Position numbers and translations under genes: made by a program. A stretch of DNA of 64,000 bases from Mucilaginibacter sp. (GTDB lineage Bacteria > Bacteroidota > Bacteroidia > Sphingobacteriales > Sphingobacteriaceae): NCBI GenBank assembly GCA_028288125.1, contig JAQBOH010000033.1:1-64000 (forward strand), read 5' to 3'. Shown here piece after piece: positions 44,895-53,487 of the stretch. Position 1 is the first letter of the stretch; every line of letters begins with the position of its first letter. Below the pieces are notes generated by a model. The model was not told where the DNA came from. It worked only from the letters and a program-made list of their open reading frames with translations, and searched no databases.

Positions 44895-45329
44895 ATGAAT
44901 ACCGACGACAAGATCATAACATTTGAATCCTATTACGACCCGATGCTGGCGCACATCATCCGCACCCGGCTGGAAGCTAATGGGATATCCTGTTTTGTTG
45001 CCGACGAAAATACCATCGGGGCCAACCCGCTTTATAACCAGGCTGTAGGTGGGGTGAAGCTTAAAATTTTTGAAAAGGATTTAGAAAAGTGCCGTGAAAT
45101 ATTGGCAAGCAAGGGCGACTTACACGAGATGGACCACTTTGAAGTTGACGATGAAAGCAATAGTTATGTAGTGTGCCCTTACTGCGCCTCAACTAATGTC
45201 GTGAATATTGCGGTGAGAAAGTCTGACGATGAATGGCCGGCTTTTCTCGATTCCCTGTCGAATTTGATAAATCCGTTCCACACGGATAAAAACTGGTATT
45301 GTTATAATTGCAAGCACGATTTTGAATAG
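44895..45329 (+). CDS. DUF2007 and zinc-ribbon protein
   Basis: 144 residues from the ATG at 44895 (the track start 21 codons earlier lacks similarity to the paralogue). DUF2007 domain about 1-75 (MNTDDKIITFESYYDPMLAHIIRTRLEANG), then a split zinc ribbon CPYCAST...WYCYNCKHDF. DUF2007 proteins are described as possible signal-transducing PII-like proteins; the role is unknown. Intact copy of the tandem pair. Confidence 0.8.
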   Translation: MNTDDKIITFESYYDPMLAHIIRTRLEANGISCFVADENTIGANPLYNQAVGGVKLKIFEKDLEKCREILASKGDLHEMDHFEVDDESNSYVVCPYCASTNVVNIAVRKSDDEWPAFLDSLSNLINPFHTDKNWYCYNCKHDFE

Positions 45330-45393
45330 CTTAATAGTAATTTCTATTAATCTCTTGAGCGGAACAGCTAAAAATAAGGCGTCGCTCCGTCGA

Positions 45394-45705
45394 TCACCCG
45401 AAAAAATCCTCAGTAGATGCCACCAGCGCGGGCAGTTCCAGTTTCGGTTCTACCTCCGGGTTACTGGCCGATAGCCCGGCCGCGAATTTTTTAAATGATT
45501 CGAGTCCCGTCAAAACCTCGTGCGCCGCTTCATTTTCAAACTGGTCAAAATGCATAAAGGTCTTTCCGTCCGCCAACACATAGGTGCTGTATTTTATACC
45601 CGGATGGTTGAGCGCCCGTAACTCATTTACGATCTGCCTGATATTTTCCTTGTTCGTATTTGCAAACTCAGCTTTGGTAGTATATTGAACCCTGACTATC
45701 TTCAT
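45394..45705 (-). CDS. ABM-like small protein
   Basis: 103 residues from ATG at 45705 (MKIVRVQYTTKAEF). The pattern VRVQYTTKAEF...NIRQIVNELRALNHPGIKYSTYVLADGKTFMHFDQFENEAAHEVL fits a dimeric alpha-beta barrel like antibiotic-biosynthesis monooxygenases. Catalytic residues are not evident, so only the fold is proposed. Monocistronic. Confidence 0.6.
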   Translation of the reverse strand: MKIVRVQYTTKAEFANTNKENIRQIVNELRALNHPGIKYSTYVLADGKTFMHFDQFENEAAHEVLTGLESFKKFAAGLSASNPEVEPKLELPALVASTEDFFG

Positions 45706-45827
45706 GTTACTATTTTTTATAAAGATAATAAAGCTATTATTCCGTTTTTCTCCGCCTGTCATTTTTTGGCAGCCAATAAAAGACGAAGTCACGTTTATAC
45801 TATGGCGGAGAACAATAATATTAATTC

Positions 45828-46076
45828 TTATTCTTTCCGCAGCCGCTTAACGCGTAGAAGCAGCATGGTGGTTAAACCTGATAAAATAAGAAACCCAACG
45901 CCCGAACAAATAATTTTCCATTGCACATTACCGCTGATGGATTTAATGAACACCGCCAGTGCGAATACGGCCAATGCAAGGTTTAACCAAAATATAAAGT
46001 ACGCTTGTTTAAGCTGCAGGGTATTTTCGTTTTTTTCCACAAAGTGAAGATAACAATAATCAATTTGTAAAATCAC
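45828..46076 (-). CDS. Small two-helix membrane protein
   Basis: 82 residues, two hydrophobic helices (AYFIFWLNLALAVFALAVFI; WKIICSGVGFLILSGLTTMLLL) and a basic tail. No family recognised. The first residues (MILQIDYCYLHFVEKNE) may be upstream of the true start. Confidence 0.5.
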   Translation of the reverse strand: MILQIDYCYLHFVEKNENTLQLKQAYFIFWLNLALAVFALAVFIKSISGNVQWKIICSGVGFLILSGLTTMLLLRVKRLRKE

Positions 46077-46255
46077 GATTTCAACTCAATTTAATATTTC
46101 AACATTCCCTTTTGGGTTTAAAATCGTTAATAACGAACCTAAACCCGCGAGCCCGGACACCCTGCATCCCAAACTTTTCCTCATTCTGACTTTACTGATT
46201 TAACTAATATGTAAACAATTTGTAAACAAATGCTGTTTAATCGAAAAAGAAAGTA

Positions 46256-47047
46256 TTGAAAAAGCTCATATTCATATTGTTAGTGATACTGACGTTTGAA
46301 GCAAACGCCCAGATTAAAGACACCGCGAAGAATAAAGTCGCGGACACGGTAAAAAAGGATCTTTTAACAGCTCCCGATACGGTAAAGCAGCTGCACAGCA
46401 AGCCCGGCTCCATCATTGTGCCGGTGGTTTTGGTAGGCTACGGCGTAGCATCTTTCGCGGTGCATCCTATACGGCGTTTCGATTACTATGTAAGAGGCCG
46501 TATAGAACGCAGCGACCCAAATTATAAGTCAAAAATGGCCGATTACCTGCAGCTGGCTCCCATTGTGTTGGTATATGGCCTAAACCTTGTGGGTGACCAG
46601 GGCAAAAACCGGTTCGTTGACCGCACCGCGCTGCTTGCATTATCCGCCGGAATTTTAACCATTGCCGACGGGTCAAAATACCTGGCGCGCCGTGTACGCC
46701 CTTATGGCACCGACCCGCTTTCCTTCCCGTCAGGCCACACAGGCGCGGCGTTTATGGCCGCCGAGTACCTCGCGCAGGAGTTTGGCGACAAATCGCCCTG
46801 GTATGGCGTGCTGGGTTACACAATGGCCTCAACTACCGGTATTTTACGACTGTATGGCAAGGCACATTGGTTTAGCGACTGCGTGGCCGGTGCCGGAATT
46901 GGTATGCTTTCAACCAAGGCAGCCTACTGGCTTTACCCGCATATCCGCAACGGATTAACGCATAAAGATAAACATGGCCGCACCACTATGGTGATGCCTA
47001 CCTACCAGGAAGGCATGCCCGGTTTATCATTCGCGATGCAGTTGTAA
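46256..47047 (+). CDS. PAP2-family phosphatase, exported
   Basis: 263 residues with a signal peptide (KKLIFILLVILTFEANAQ) on a TTG start. PAP2 motifs: KYLARRVRPYG (about 140), FPSGHTGAAF (about 156) and RLYGKAHWFSDCVAG (about 198). Acts on lipid or other phosphomonoesters in the envelope. Different from the PAP2 gene at 6577, which has no signal peptide and altered motifs. Confidence 0.88.
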   Translation: MKKLIFILLVILTFEANAQIKDTAKNKVADTVKKDLLTAPDTVKQLHSKPGSIIVPVVLVGYGVASFAVHPIRRFDYYVRGRIERSDPNYKSKMADYLQLAPIVLVYGLNLVGDQGKNRFVDRTALLALSAGILTIADGSKYLARRVRPYGTDPLSFPSGHTGAAFMAAEYLAQEFGDKSPWYGVLGYTMASTTGILRLYGKAHWFSDCVAGAGIGMLSTKAAYWLYPHIRNGLTHKDKHGRTTMVMPTYQEGMPGLSFAMQL

Positions 47048-47097
47048 AGTTATTAGATAGTTTCCCTACGGCAAGCCCGACAGAAGGTAAAAAGTGG

Positions 47098-47610
47098 CTA
47101 GTCACTTATCCCCAACGTTCCCAGCCAAACACCGATAAAAAACACGATTCCCCCGCCAATGATCACCTGCACCACAGTTGACCATAACGGGGATTTCATA
47201 AACCTGTAACGAATTAGCGCAATCAGTACCAGCTCTATCGCAACCACAAAATAAGCCGTGTGCAAAGCGGCAGATAAATCTGTTATTAAAAATGGAAGCG
47301 TATGCAGCATCCCGCCAATAGTAGTTGCCACGCCGGTAATAGCGCCGCGCAGTAACGGCGTACCCCGGCCGGTTACTTTGCCGTCATCGGATAACGCTTC
47401 GGCAAGCCCCATGCTTATCCCAGCCCCGACGGATGCCGCAAGCCCTACAAAAAAGGCTTTATGCGTTTGGTGAGTAAGCCCGGCGGCGGCAAATAACGGG
47501 GCGAGCGTAGATACCGACCCGTCCATTAAACCCAATAAAGCCGGCTGTACCTTCTGCAGCACATATTGCGCCGCCGTTTCTTGTGCTGATTGTTTATGTT
47601 TTACTGGCAT
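47098..47610 (-). CDS. VIT1/CCC1-family transporter
   Basis: 170 residues, about five helices. [22 protein letters not shown] (about 25-46) and [28 protein letters not shown] (about 56-83) match the VIT1/CCC1 iron and manganese transporter fold, a short bacterial form without the ferritin-like domain. Likely exports Fe2+ or Mn2+ from the cytoplasm. Confidence 0.85.
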   Translation of the reverse strand: MPVKHKQSAQETAAQYVLQKVQPALLGLMDGSVSTLAPLFAAAGLTHQTHKAFFVGLAASVGAGISMGLAEALSDDGKVTGRGTPLLRGAITGVATTIGGMLHTLPFLITDLSAALHTAYFVVAIELVLIALIRYRFMKSPLWSTVVQVIIGGGIVFFIGVWLGTLGISD

Positions 47611-47766
47611 AGCCTGATGACAATTAATAGAAATGGATGTTTGATCTTTAATTTATTATTATTTAAACTTATTCTAAATCCACCTCTAACCTCGAATCCC
47701 AAACAAAAAAACCCTTTATCTGTCTATTACAAGATTTTGAACGAATAAGCTATTTATTAAAAACGT

Positions 47767-48408
47767 ATGAAGATAATATTTACTCTATCAATATTATTAA
47801 CAAATATTTGGGCATTCGCGCAAAACTCACCTGTCTCTACTATTTCAAAGGCATTTATACCGCCTCATGCAAAGCGTACCCATATCGCCGGAAAAGATAC
47901 CGTTATCGAATCCGACACATCGAAGGAAACCAAGGAACCCCGGTATTATTATTTATCCGCTCTTGCGGATGTATTGGTGAATACCAAAGGTGGACTTGCA
48001 AAACGGTTTTCGCCAGGCATTGAGCTTGGCCGCACATATGGGATCTTTGATATCGGCCTGGCCAGCGGGCAGATAAGCTCACTCGGTTCCGGCGGCGACA
48101 CTACGCATTATATTGAGTTCCGGCCTACCATCAATATATTTTCGGCGGGCCGGTTTGCCGAGGGGCTTTGTTTAGGAGGAGGATATATATTCGGGGCTAA
48201 GCAGGGGCTAATGACAGAAATTTGCAACAGCATTAATTTTAACATATCCACAACGGTAGCAGTAGCCGTAACGCAAGGCTATTATTTTTTCGACGGGACA
48301 AACAGCAGCCGGAGCACGCAGTTTATGGGTTTCACATTCACCTATAATTTCCTGCGGCCGCACAGTGTGAATAAACAGCGAAAAAGGGTTCAATTGTTAA
48401 AGGAATAA
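47767..48408 (+). CDS. Exported protein, possible beta-barrel
   Basis: 213 residues with a signal peptide (KIIFTLSILLTNIWAFAQ) and a glycine- and aromatic-rich C-terminal half (GIELGRTYGIFDIGLASGQISSLG, GGGYIFGAK) that could form a small barrel. No family recognised. Convergent with the porin-like gene and separated from it by a bidirectional terminator. Confidence 0.6.
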   Translation: MKIIFTLSILLTNIWAFAQNSPVSTISKAFIPPHAKRTHIAGKDTVIESDTSKETKEPRYYYLSALADVLVNTKGGLAKRFSPGIELGRTYGIFDIGLASGQISSLGSGGDTTHYIEFRPTINIFSAGRFAEGLCLGGGYIFGAKQGLMTEICNSINFNISTTVAVAVTQGYYFFDGTNSSRSTQFMGFTFTYNFLRPHSVNKQRKRVQLLKE

Positions 48409-48424
48409 TAGTGCGTGACAAATA

Positions 48425-48452
48425 GAGGAGCCCCGGTTTGCCAGGGCTCCTC
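48425..48452. terminator. Bidirectional terminator
   Basis: GAGGAGCCCCGG/CCAGGGCTCCTC, an 11-12-bp stem with one mismatch, between convergent genes. Confidence 0.75.
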
Positions 48453-48468
48453 ATCAGAACGAATTGGT

Positions 48469-49836
48469 TTAGAAACCTATTGAAGCTTCAAGCACCACTC
48501 CTTTAAACTGACCGCCATTAAGGATATTATTGGTTGGATAATTCAAATATTCCTGGTTTACATATTCGGCCTTCATCATAATGTTTTTTGTTAAAAACCA
48601 TCCTGCCGAACCGGCTTCACGGTTAACCGTAACGTTTCCGGGGATGCCAGCGAGCGCCGCGGTTACCGTGTTATATCGCAAGCCAACCCAAAAGTTCTCT
48701 TTGCCTCGCGGGAACCTGTAGATCAAATCAGCCGCGTACTGGGTAGCCTGCCGGTTTGTTTTTTCGGCGATGGTCCTGCCATGTGCATCTTCTATAGTTC
48801 CAAAAAATTCAAGCCCATAATACTTTAAAAACAAGTTGCCCATGTAAGTGTGAACTTCTTCGCTGAATCCTGGATTCAGACGTCCCGAAAACGGGCTGTA
48901 ATCAACTGCATTGCTAAGCGTGGTGGCATTTGTCACCGCTTGGTTTTCCATCACGTTAAAATAATGCGACCCGGTGCGGTCTCCTCCAAAAAGGGTATTG
49001 CTATTGCCGCTGCTTAGGGTATAGAACGACCCTGTCATTCTTAACCTGAATTTCGGCGTAAACTGCTTGTCGAACCCTATTTTTCCCAGGAATGCAGGAT
49101 TATATTTGTTAACCTGTTGTGTGGCAGAGTCAATTTTTACAGGTGCTATTACGGTTTCGTTAAGCATGCCGTTGGTTATCCCTCCCATCAAAAACAAACC
49201 GCAGTCATGGTGATAATAAAATTGGGCGCCCAGTTCTGTCGCGAATTCGTCCATGATATAATTTTCAACGAACGGGTTATAAATGGTATTACCGCCATCA
49301 CTTCTTCTGAAATGCTGGTCGCCATAGTCAACATCGTTCTGGCCGATCTTGATCGTGACACTTTTCATGATTTGATCTGCTATGGCGCTGTGCAGAAAGG
49401 TCAGCTTATCAAATTGGATATAGCCGCCTTTTACCCATGTTTCTTCATGGTGCCTCGATGCCAGGTACGAGGTGATGTTCATACGGACACCGTCTGCAAG
49501 CTGTACATCCACGTTCAGATTAGCCATAGGCAGGGTGAACCCGTTAGTAAGTGTGATAAGGCTATTTACATTTCCGGTAAAGCCCGTTCTTGTAAGCGGC
49601 AAAGCGGTATTTTGATCCTTTAATGTCTGAAAACTCAATTCAAAGTTACCGCCAACCTTAACTTTAAGGCCGGTAAACGGAACGGTATCTTTTTTAGACG
49701 TTTCAAAAACATTTATCCCGAGCTTACTATTTGGCCGAAGGAATTGGATGGTCTCCTGTGCGCTCGCAGCAGTCGGCGCAAAACCGAGTCCCGCGACTGC
49801 AAGTGAGCCTAGTATGATAAAAAGTTTATTTTTCAT
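48469..49836 (-). CDS. Outer-membrane porin-like beta-barrel protein
   Basis: 455 residues with a signal peptide (AAS-AQE cleavage near 26). Alternating aromatic and polar strands through the protein, ends in a typical barrel strand VVLEASIGF with a C-terminal Phe. Mid-region GQNDVDYGDQHFRRSDGG suggests a constriction loop. No close family recognised. 11 bp downstream of yceI, so it belongs to the FixK-type promoter at 50499-50564. Confidence 0.75.
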   Translation of the reverse strand: MKNKLFIILGSLAVAGLGFAPTAASAQETIQFLRPNSKLGINVFETSKKDTVPFTGLKVKVGGNFELSFQTLKDQNTALPLTRTGFTGNVNSLITLTNGFTLPMANLNVDVQLADGVRMNITSYLASRHHEETWVKGGYIQFDKLTFLHSAIADQIMKSVTIKIGQNDVDYGDQHFRRSDGGNTIYNPFVENYIMDEFATELGAQFYYHHDCGLFLMGGITNGMLNETVIAPVKIDSATQQVNKYNPAFLGKIGFDKQFTPKFRLRMTGSFYTLSSGNSNTLFGGDRTGSHYFNVMENQAVTNATTLSNAVDYSPFSGRLNPGFSEEVHTYMGNLFLKYYGLEFFGTIEDAHGRTIAEKTNRQATQYAADLIYRFPRGKENFWVGLRYNTVTAALAGIPGNVTVNREAGSAGWFLTKNIMMKAEYVNQEYLNYPTNNILNGGQFKGVVLEASIGF

Positions 49837-49847
49837 GGTTATTCTTA

Positions 49848-50477
49848 TTAGTTTGTTTGAGTTAAAAGCTGGTTATTTTTATATATCAGGTTAAATTGGA
49901 TAGTGAGGTCGTTTTTTACCTTCATCGCGCCCAGCATAAAGCTCGGCGGATCGATATTAAAATCGGTTAATTTTATTTTTTGCGAACCGCTGCAGCTGAT
50001 TGAATTGTCAGGATTAACAACCGCACTCACCAATATTACAATCGTTTGGGTTGCTCCTGCTATTCTCAGCTCGCCGGTGGTTCTGATCGAGTACTTATTC
50101 TTTTGCATTGCAGTAATAACAGCATGAGTAAGCTTATAAGTAATCTTTGGATATTGGTCGGCTTTTATGGTTTTATAGGTACGGGTGTCCATTGACTCAT
50201 GGTCGCTTTTCAGGCTCTTAGCATCTACCGAAAAGTTGAATGCAAGCAGCGAACGGAGAGTTCCGCCTTCAAAATTAAACTCGCCCCGGCTCTCCATCGT
50301 AGAAGCGGTCATGGTCCAGTCGTGTACATTGGACGAACCCAACACCGTGATGGCGGCATCCTTGCCTGGGGATAGCCGGTACGTGTTTTGCGCCAGTAAT
50401 GGCTGAGGAATAAGGCCCGAAGTAATTAGGGCGATTATAACGGAGAGACATGCAATTTTCAATTTTAAGTTTTTCAT
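49848..50477 (-). CDS. YceI family protein
   Basis: 209 residues from ATG at 50477 (KNLKLKIACLSVIIALITSG signal); the track start adds 29 upstream residues that lie over its own promoter. YceI lipocalin-like fold (YRLSPGKDAAITVLGSSNVHDW, SLKSDHESMDTRTYKTIKADQYPKITYK split). Binds isoprenoid-type lipids in other bacteria. First gene before the porin; -7 box TACATTTG at 50499-50506. Confidence 0.88.
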   Translation of the reverse strand: MKNLKLKIACLSVIIALITSGLIPQPLLAQNTYRLSPGKDAAITVLGSSNVHDWTMTASTMESRGEFNFEGGTLRSLLAFNFSVDAKSLKSDHESMDTRTYKTIKADQYPKITYKLTHAVITAMQKNKYSIRTTGELRIAGATQTIVILVSAVVNPDNSISCSGSQKIKLTDFNIDPPSFMLGAMKVKNDLTIQFNLIYKNNQLLTQTN

Positions 50478-50498
50478 TTTCGTTGTTTTATTTACGAT

Positions 50499-50564
50499 CA
50501 AATGTAGAGCGCACAGCGCCGCTCGGAAATGATGCCGGTTAAGCAGATAAGTGACATATATCAA
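50499..50564 (-). promoter_or_regulatory. FixK/FNR-type promoter of yceI-porin
   Basis: Minus-strand -7 box TACATTTG (plus CAAATGTA, 50499-50506). GTGACATATATCAA (50551-50564) holds TGA-N6-TCA, centre 50557.5; -7 centre 50502.5, distance 55 bp. The same site lies 57 bp from the weak box TTATTTTG (50611-50618) of the divergent kinase gene. Confidence 0.7.
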
Positions 50565-50634
50565 GCTATTTTATGGTCTGAGGCGGTCAATTAAATGCAG
50601 CCCATGTGGATTATTTTGATTAACTTAGGATGAA

Positions 50635-51822
50635 ATGGAAAATGCCGCCTTATTAAAATCAATTATCGAAAACGCAATAGATGGCATCCTTACAATAGAT
50701 GAGCGCGGAAGGATAGAGTCTATTAATCCTGCCGCGTGCAGGCTTTTTAATTATTTACCCGAAGAAGTTATCGGCAAAAACGTAGCTATGCTTATGCCCC
50801 CGCCCGACCGCGACCAGCACGACGAATACCTGCACCGGTACCAACGGACCGGCGATCCGCATATTATTGGCACCGGGCGCGAAGTGGTAGGTTTACGAAA
50901 GGACGGATCCCGTTTTCCTTTTCGGCTGGGTGTTAGTGATGTGGAATTTTCGGGCCGAAAAATATACGCGGGTTTTATTCACGATCTAAGCGCCCAAAAA
51001 GAGGCCGAGATGCGGCTCAAAGATTATGCGACGCACCTGGAAGAACAGGTAGAAGAACGTACACGGGTGTTGAATAACACGATACTGGCCCTGCGGCAGG
51101 CAAAGGAAGAGGTTAGTTTTTCATTAGAAAAGGAGAAAGAACTGAGCCAGCTGAAAAGCAGATTCGTTTCTATGGCCTCGCATGAGTTTCGTACTCCATT
51201 GAGCGCAGTACAGTTATCAGCTTCGTTAATTGAAAAATATGCCGAACCTTTTGAAAGCTCTAACATCAGTAAGCATGTGGGTAAGATCAAAAATGCGGTA
51301 GGGAATCTCACCACTATATTAAATGATTTTCTTTCGCTCGAAAAACTTGAGGCCGGGAAGGTGGAACCCAACTTCACCAGTTTCGACCTGGTTAAGCTGG
51401 CCGAAGAGATCACTGAGGAAATGCAGATGGTGGCTAAGCAAAACCAAAATATCATTTACCAGCATACCGGCACTATCAGTATGGTAAAGCTTGATCCGAA
51501 TTTGCTTAAGAATTGCATCTTCAACCTGATAACAAATGCCATAAAATATTCGGGCGAAAATACTTTTATCGACTTTAACACCGAGATAAACGCGCAAAAC
51601 TGTATAGTTACGATACGGGACAACGGCATAGGCATTCCCGAGGCGGCTCAAAAACATTTATTCGAAGCTTTTTTTCGCGCCAATAATACGGGCAGTATTC
51701 CCGGAACCGGGCTCGGCCTTAATATCGTAGCCCGTTACACCGGCCTTATGAACGGAACAATTGATTTCAAAAGCAATGATAAGCACGGTACACAATTTAC
51801 CATTACATTTCCGGCATTATGA
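50635..51822 (+). CDS. FixL-like PAS histidine kinase
   Basis: 395 residues, no membrane helix. PAS domain 1-120 with RTGDPHIIGTGREV: His76 and Arg82 correspond, as I recall, to the haem-ligand His200 and Arg206 of Bradyrhizobium FixL, and the flanking RKDGSRFPFRLGVSD and YAGFIHDLS also match FixL. Then coiled coil, HisKA with His183 (ASHEFRTPLS), HATPase (NLITNAIKYS, DNGIGIP, GTGLGLNI). Proposed O2 or redox sensor. Its stop overlaps the start of the receiver-CRP gene by 4 bp. Confidence 0.88.
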   Translation: MENAALLKSIIENAIDGILTIDERGRIESINPAACRLFNYLPEEVIGKNVAMLMPPPDRDQHDEYLHRYQRTGDPHIIGTGREVVGLRKDGSRFPFRLGVSDVEFSGRKIYAGFIHDLSAQKEAEMRLKDYATHLEEQVEERTRVLNNTILALRQAKEEVSFSLEKEKELSQLKSRFVSMASHEFRTPLSAVQLSASLIEKYAEPFESSNISKHVGKIKNAVGNLTTILNDFLSLEKLEAGKVEPNFTSFDLVKLAEEITEEMQMVAKQNQNIIYQHTGTISMVKLDPNLLKNCIFNLITNAIKYSGENTFIDFNTEINAQNCIVTIRDNGIGIPEAAQKHLFEAFFRANNTGSIPGTGLGLNIVARYTGLMNGTIDFKSNDKHGTQFTITFPAL

Positions 51823-52877
51823 GTAAAAAAGTATTGGTCATCGAGGACAATGACGATATCAGGGAAAATGTAGTCGAAATATTGGGTCTGGCAGGATATG
51901 CAACTTTTGAAGCTAATAACGGAAAAGCGGGGGTCGACCTTGCACGGCTGCATTTGCCCGATATTATCCTGTGCGACATCATGATGTCCGGTCTTGACGG
52001 GTACGGTGTATTGCATATACTAAATAAAAACGCGGCAACCGGCACTATTCCGTTCATCTTCTTAACCGCAAAGGCCGAACATGTTGATTTGCGTAAAGGC
52101 ATGGAACTTGGCGCCGATGATTACCTGACCAAGCCTTTTGACGACATGGAATTATTGGTTGCAATAGAAAGCCGCCTAAATAAAAAACAACAATTGGATG
52201 GTTTTTATAGCGCCTCGTTAAATAGCATTGACCAACTGGCATCAAAAGGCGATGGCCTGGCCGAGCTACAAAACACAATTGCCGGGCGCAAAGTAAGGCT
52301 TATTAAAAAAAACCAGGCTATCTATAACGAAGGGGACTTCGCCCAGGGGATTTACCTGGTATTAAGCGGGCGTTTTAAAACCATTAAGCTGGCCGAAGAC
52401 GGGCGTGAGTTAATTACAGGTATTTATACAAAAGAAGATTATATAGGTATTAACTCGCTATTGTTAAACGAGCCTTATTCCGAAACGGCACAGGCTATTG
52501 AAGACAGCTCGGTTTGTCTGCTGCCAAAGGATACGATCGACCAGCTTCTTTCAAATTTTACCGGGGTCGGCAAAAAATTTATACACATATTATCCGGCAA
52601 TATTCGTGAAAAAGAGGAACAGTTGCTTCAGATGGCTTACCATTCCGTTAGAAAACGCATGGCCGAAGTTCTTTTACGCCTGCTAAAACAGCAACCCGAA
52701 GCCAACGCGAATGAATGCTTAAAAGTCTCCCGCGAGGAAATGGGTTCTATGGCTGGTATGGCCACCGAAACCGTAAGTCGCATATTGTCTGACTTTAAAG
52801 AAGAAAAGCTGATTGAAAAAAAGGGAAGCTTGATCCGGATATTGGATAAGGGCCGGTTGGAAAAATTAAAAAACTGA
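51819..52877 (+). CDS. Response regulator fused to CRP/FNR-type regulator
   Basis: 352 residues: receiver domain 1-120 (phospho-Asp53 in IILCDIMM, Lys105 in LTKPF), cNMP-binding-type beta roll about 155-265, and a Crp-type winged helix (SREEMGSMAGMATETVSRILSDF, about 300-322). The recognition helix keeps the Glu-x-x-Ser-Arg pattern that reads TGA half-sites in FNR and FixK. No FNR cysteine cluster. It thus joins a FixJ-like receiver to a FixK-like binder. Partner kinase overlaps upstream. Confidence 0.88.
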   Translation: MSKKVLVIEDNDDIRENVVEILGLAGYATFEANNGKAGVDLARLHLPDIILCDIMMSGLDGYGVLHILNKNAATGTIPFIFLTAKAEHVDLRKGMELGADDYLTKPFDDMELLVAIESRLNKKQQLDGFYSASLNSIDQLASKGDGLAELQNTIAGRKVRLIKKNQAIYNEGDFAQGIYLVLSGRFKTIKLAEDGRELITGIYTKEDYIGINSLLLNEPYSETAQAIEDSSVCLLPKDTIDQLLSNFTGVGKKFIHILSGNIREKEEQLLQMAYHSVRKRMAEVLLRLLKQQPEANANECLKVSREEMGSMAGMATETVSRILSDFKEEKLIEKKGSLIRILDKGRLEKLKN

Positions 52878-52939
52878 CGCTTATCATTTATTCTACTGAC
52901 GGTGCGCATGGTTTAACATTATTGCGTTGGGTAATTTTG
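52874..52939 (+). promoter_or_regulatory. FixK/FNR-type promoter of D-LDH-like gene
   Basis: TGACGCTTATCA at 52875-52886 (TGA-N6-TCA, centre 52880.5) and -7 box TAATTTTG at 52932-52939 (centre 52935.5), 55 bp apart. The left half-site is also the stop codon of the upstream regulator gene. Confidence 0.65.
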
Positions 52940-52955
52940 TTTAAATATTCGCAAA

Positions 52956-53417
52956 ATGAAAGCCGTAGCATTCAGTGTTGAAAGTTCTGAAAAGGAGTTT
53001 CTCGCAAAGGCCAATAATAAAAAACACGATATTACCTTAATATCGAATGCTTTAAGCATAGGAACAGTAATTTACGCCAAGGGAAAGGCAGCTATCATCG
53101 TCAGCATAACCGATAATGTTTCTGATAAAATAATTCGTATTCTTTCGGGGTATGGGGTGAAGTATATAGCAGCCCGTTCAGTTGAGACAGATCATATCGA
53201 TAAAGTTGAAGCGGCAAAATATAATATCAAGGTGGCCAGCATTAATGTTGGTTTAGCTGAAGCTATTGGCGATGCCTTCGCTGTCCCGGCTGACCGGGCT
53301 CTTTTAGTCAATGAAAAACTTCAGCAGAACGCAAATCAAACCATCCTGAGCCTGGACATATGGCAGCAGTGCGACCACCAGGAAAAGTCGCTCCCATCAA
53401 AAGCATTTAATAAATAA
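52956..53417 (+). CDS. Stand-alone D-lactate dehydrogenase N-terminal-like domain
   Basis: 153 residues. The first about 100 (AVAFSVESSEKEFLAKANNKKHDITLISN, KYIAARSVETDHIDKVEAAKYNIKVAS) follow the N-terminal part of LdhA-type D-2-hydroxyacid dehydrogenases, including the ARSVxTDHID block. The Rossmann NAD domain and catalytic residues are missing; the tail (INVGLAEAIGDAFAV...) diverges in frame. Either a decayed gene or a substrate-binding protein. Under a FixK-type promoter. Confidence 0.75.
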   Translation: MKAVAFSVESSEKEFLAKANNKKHDITLISNALSIGTVIYAKGKAAIIVSITDNVSDKIIRILSGYGVKYIAARSVETDHIDKVEAAKYNIKVASINVGLAEAIGDAFAVPADRALLVNEKLQQNANQTILSLDIWQQCDHQEKSLPSKAFNK

Positions 53418-53487
53418 GCTATTAATTTTATTGGAAACGCTCATCCTCACAATCGAGACGAGCGTCTAATATATGTTCGGTTCGAAA

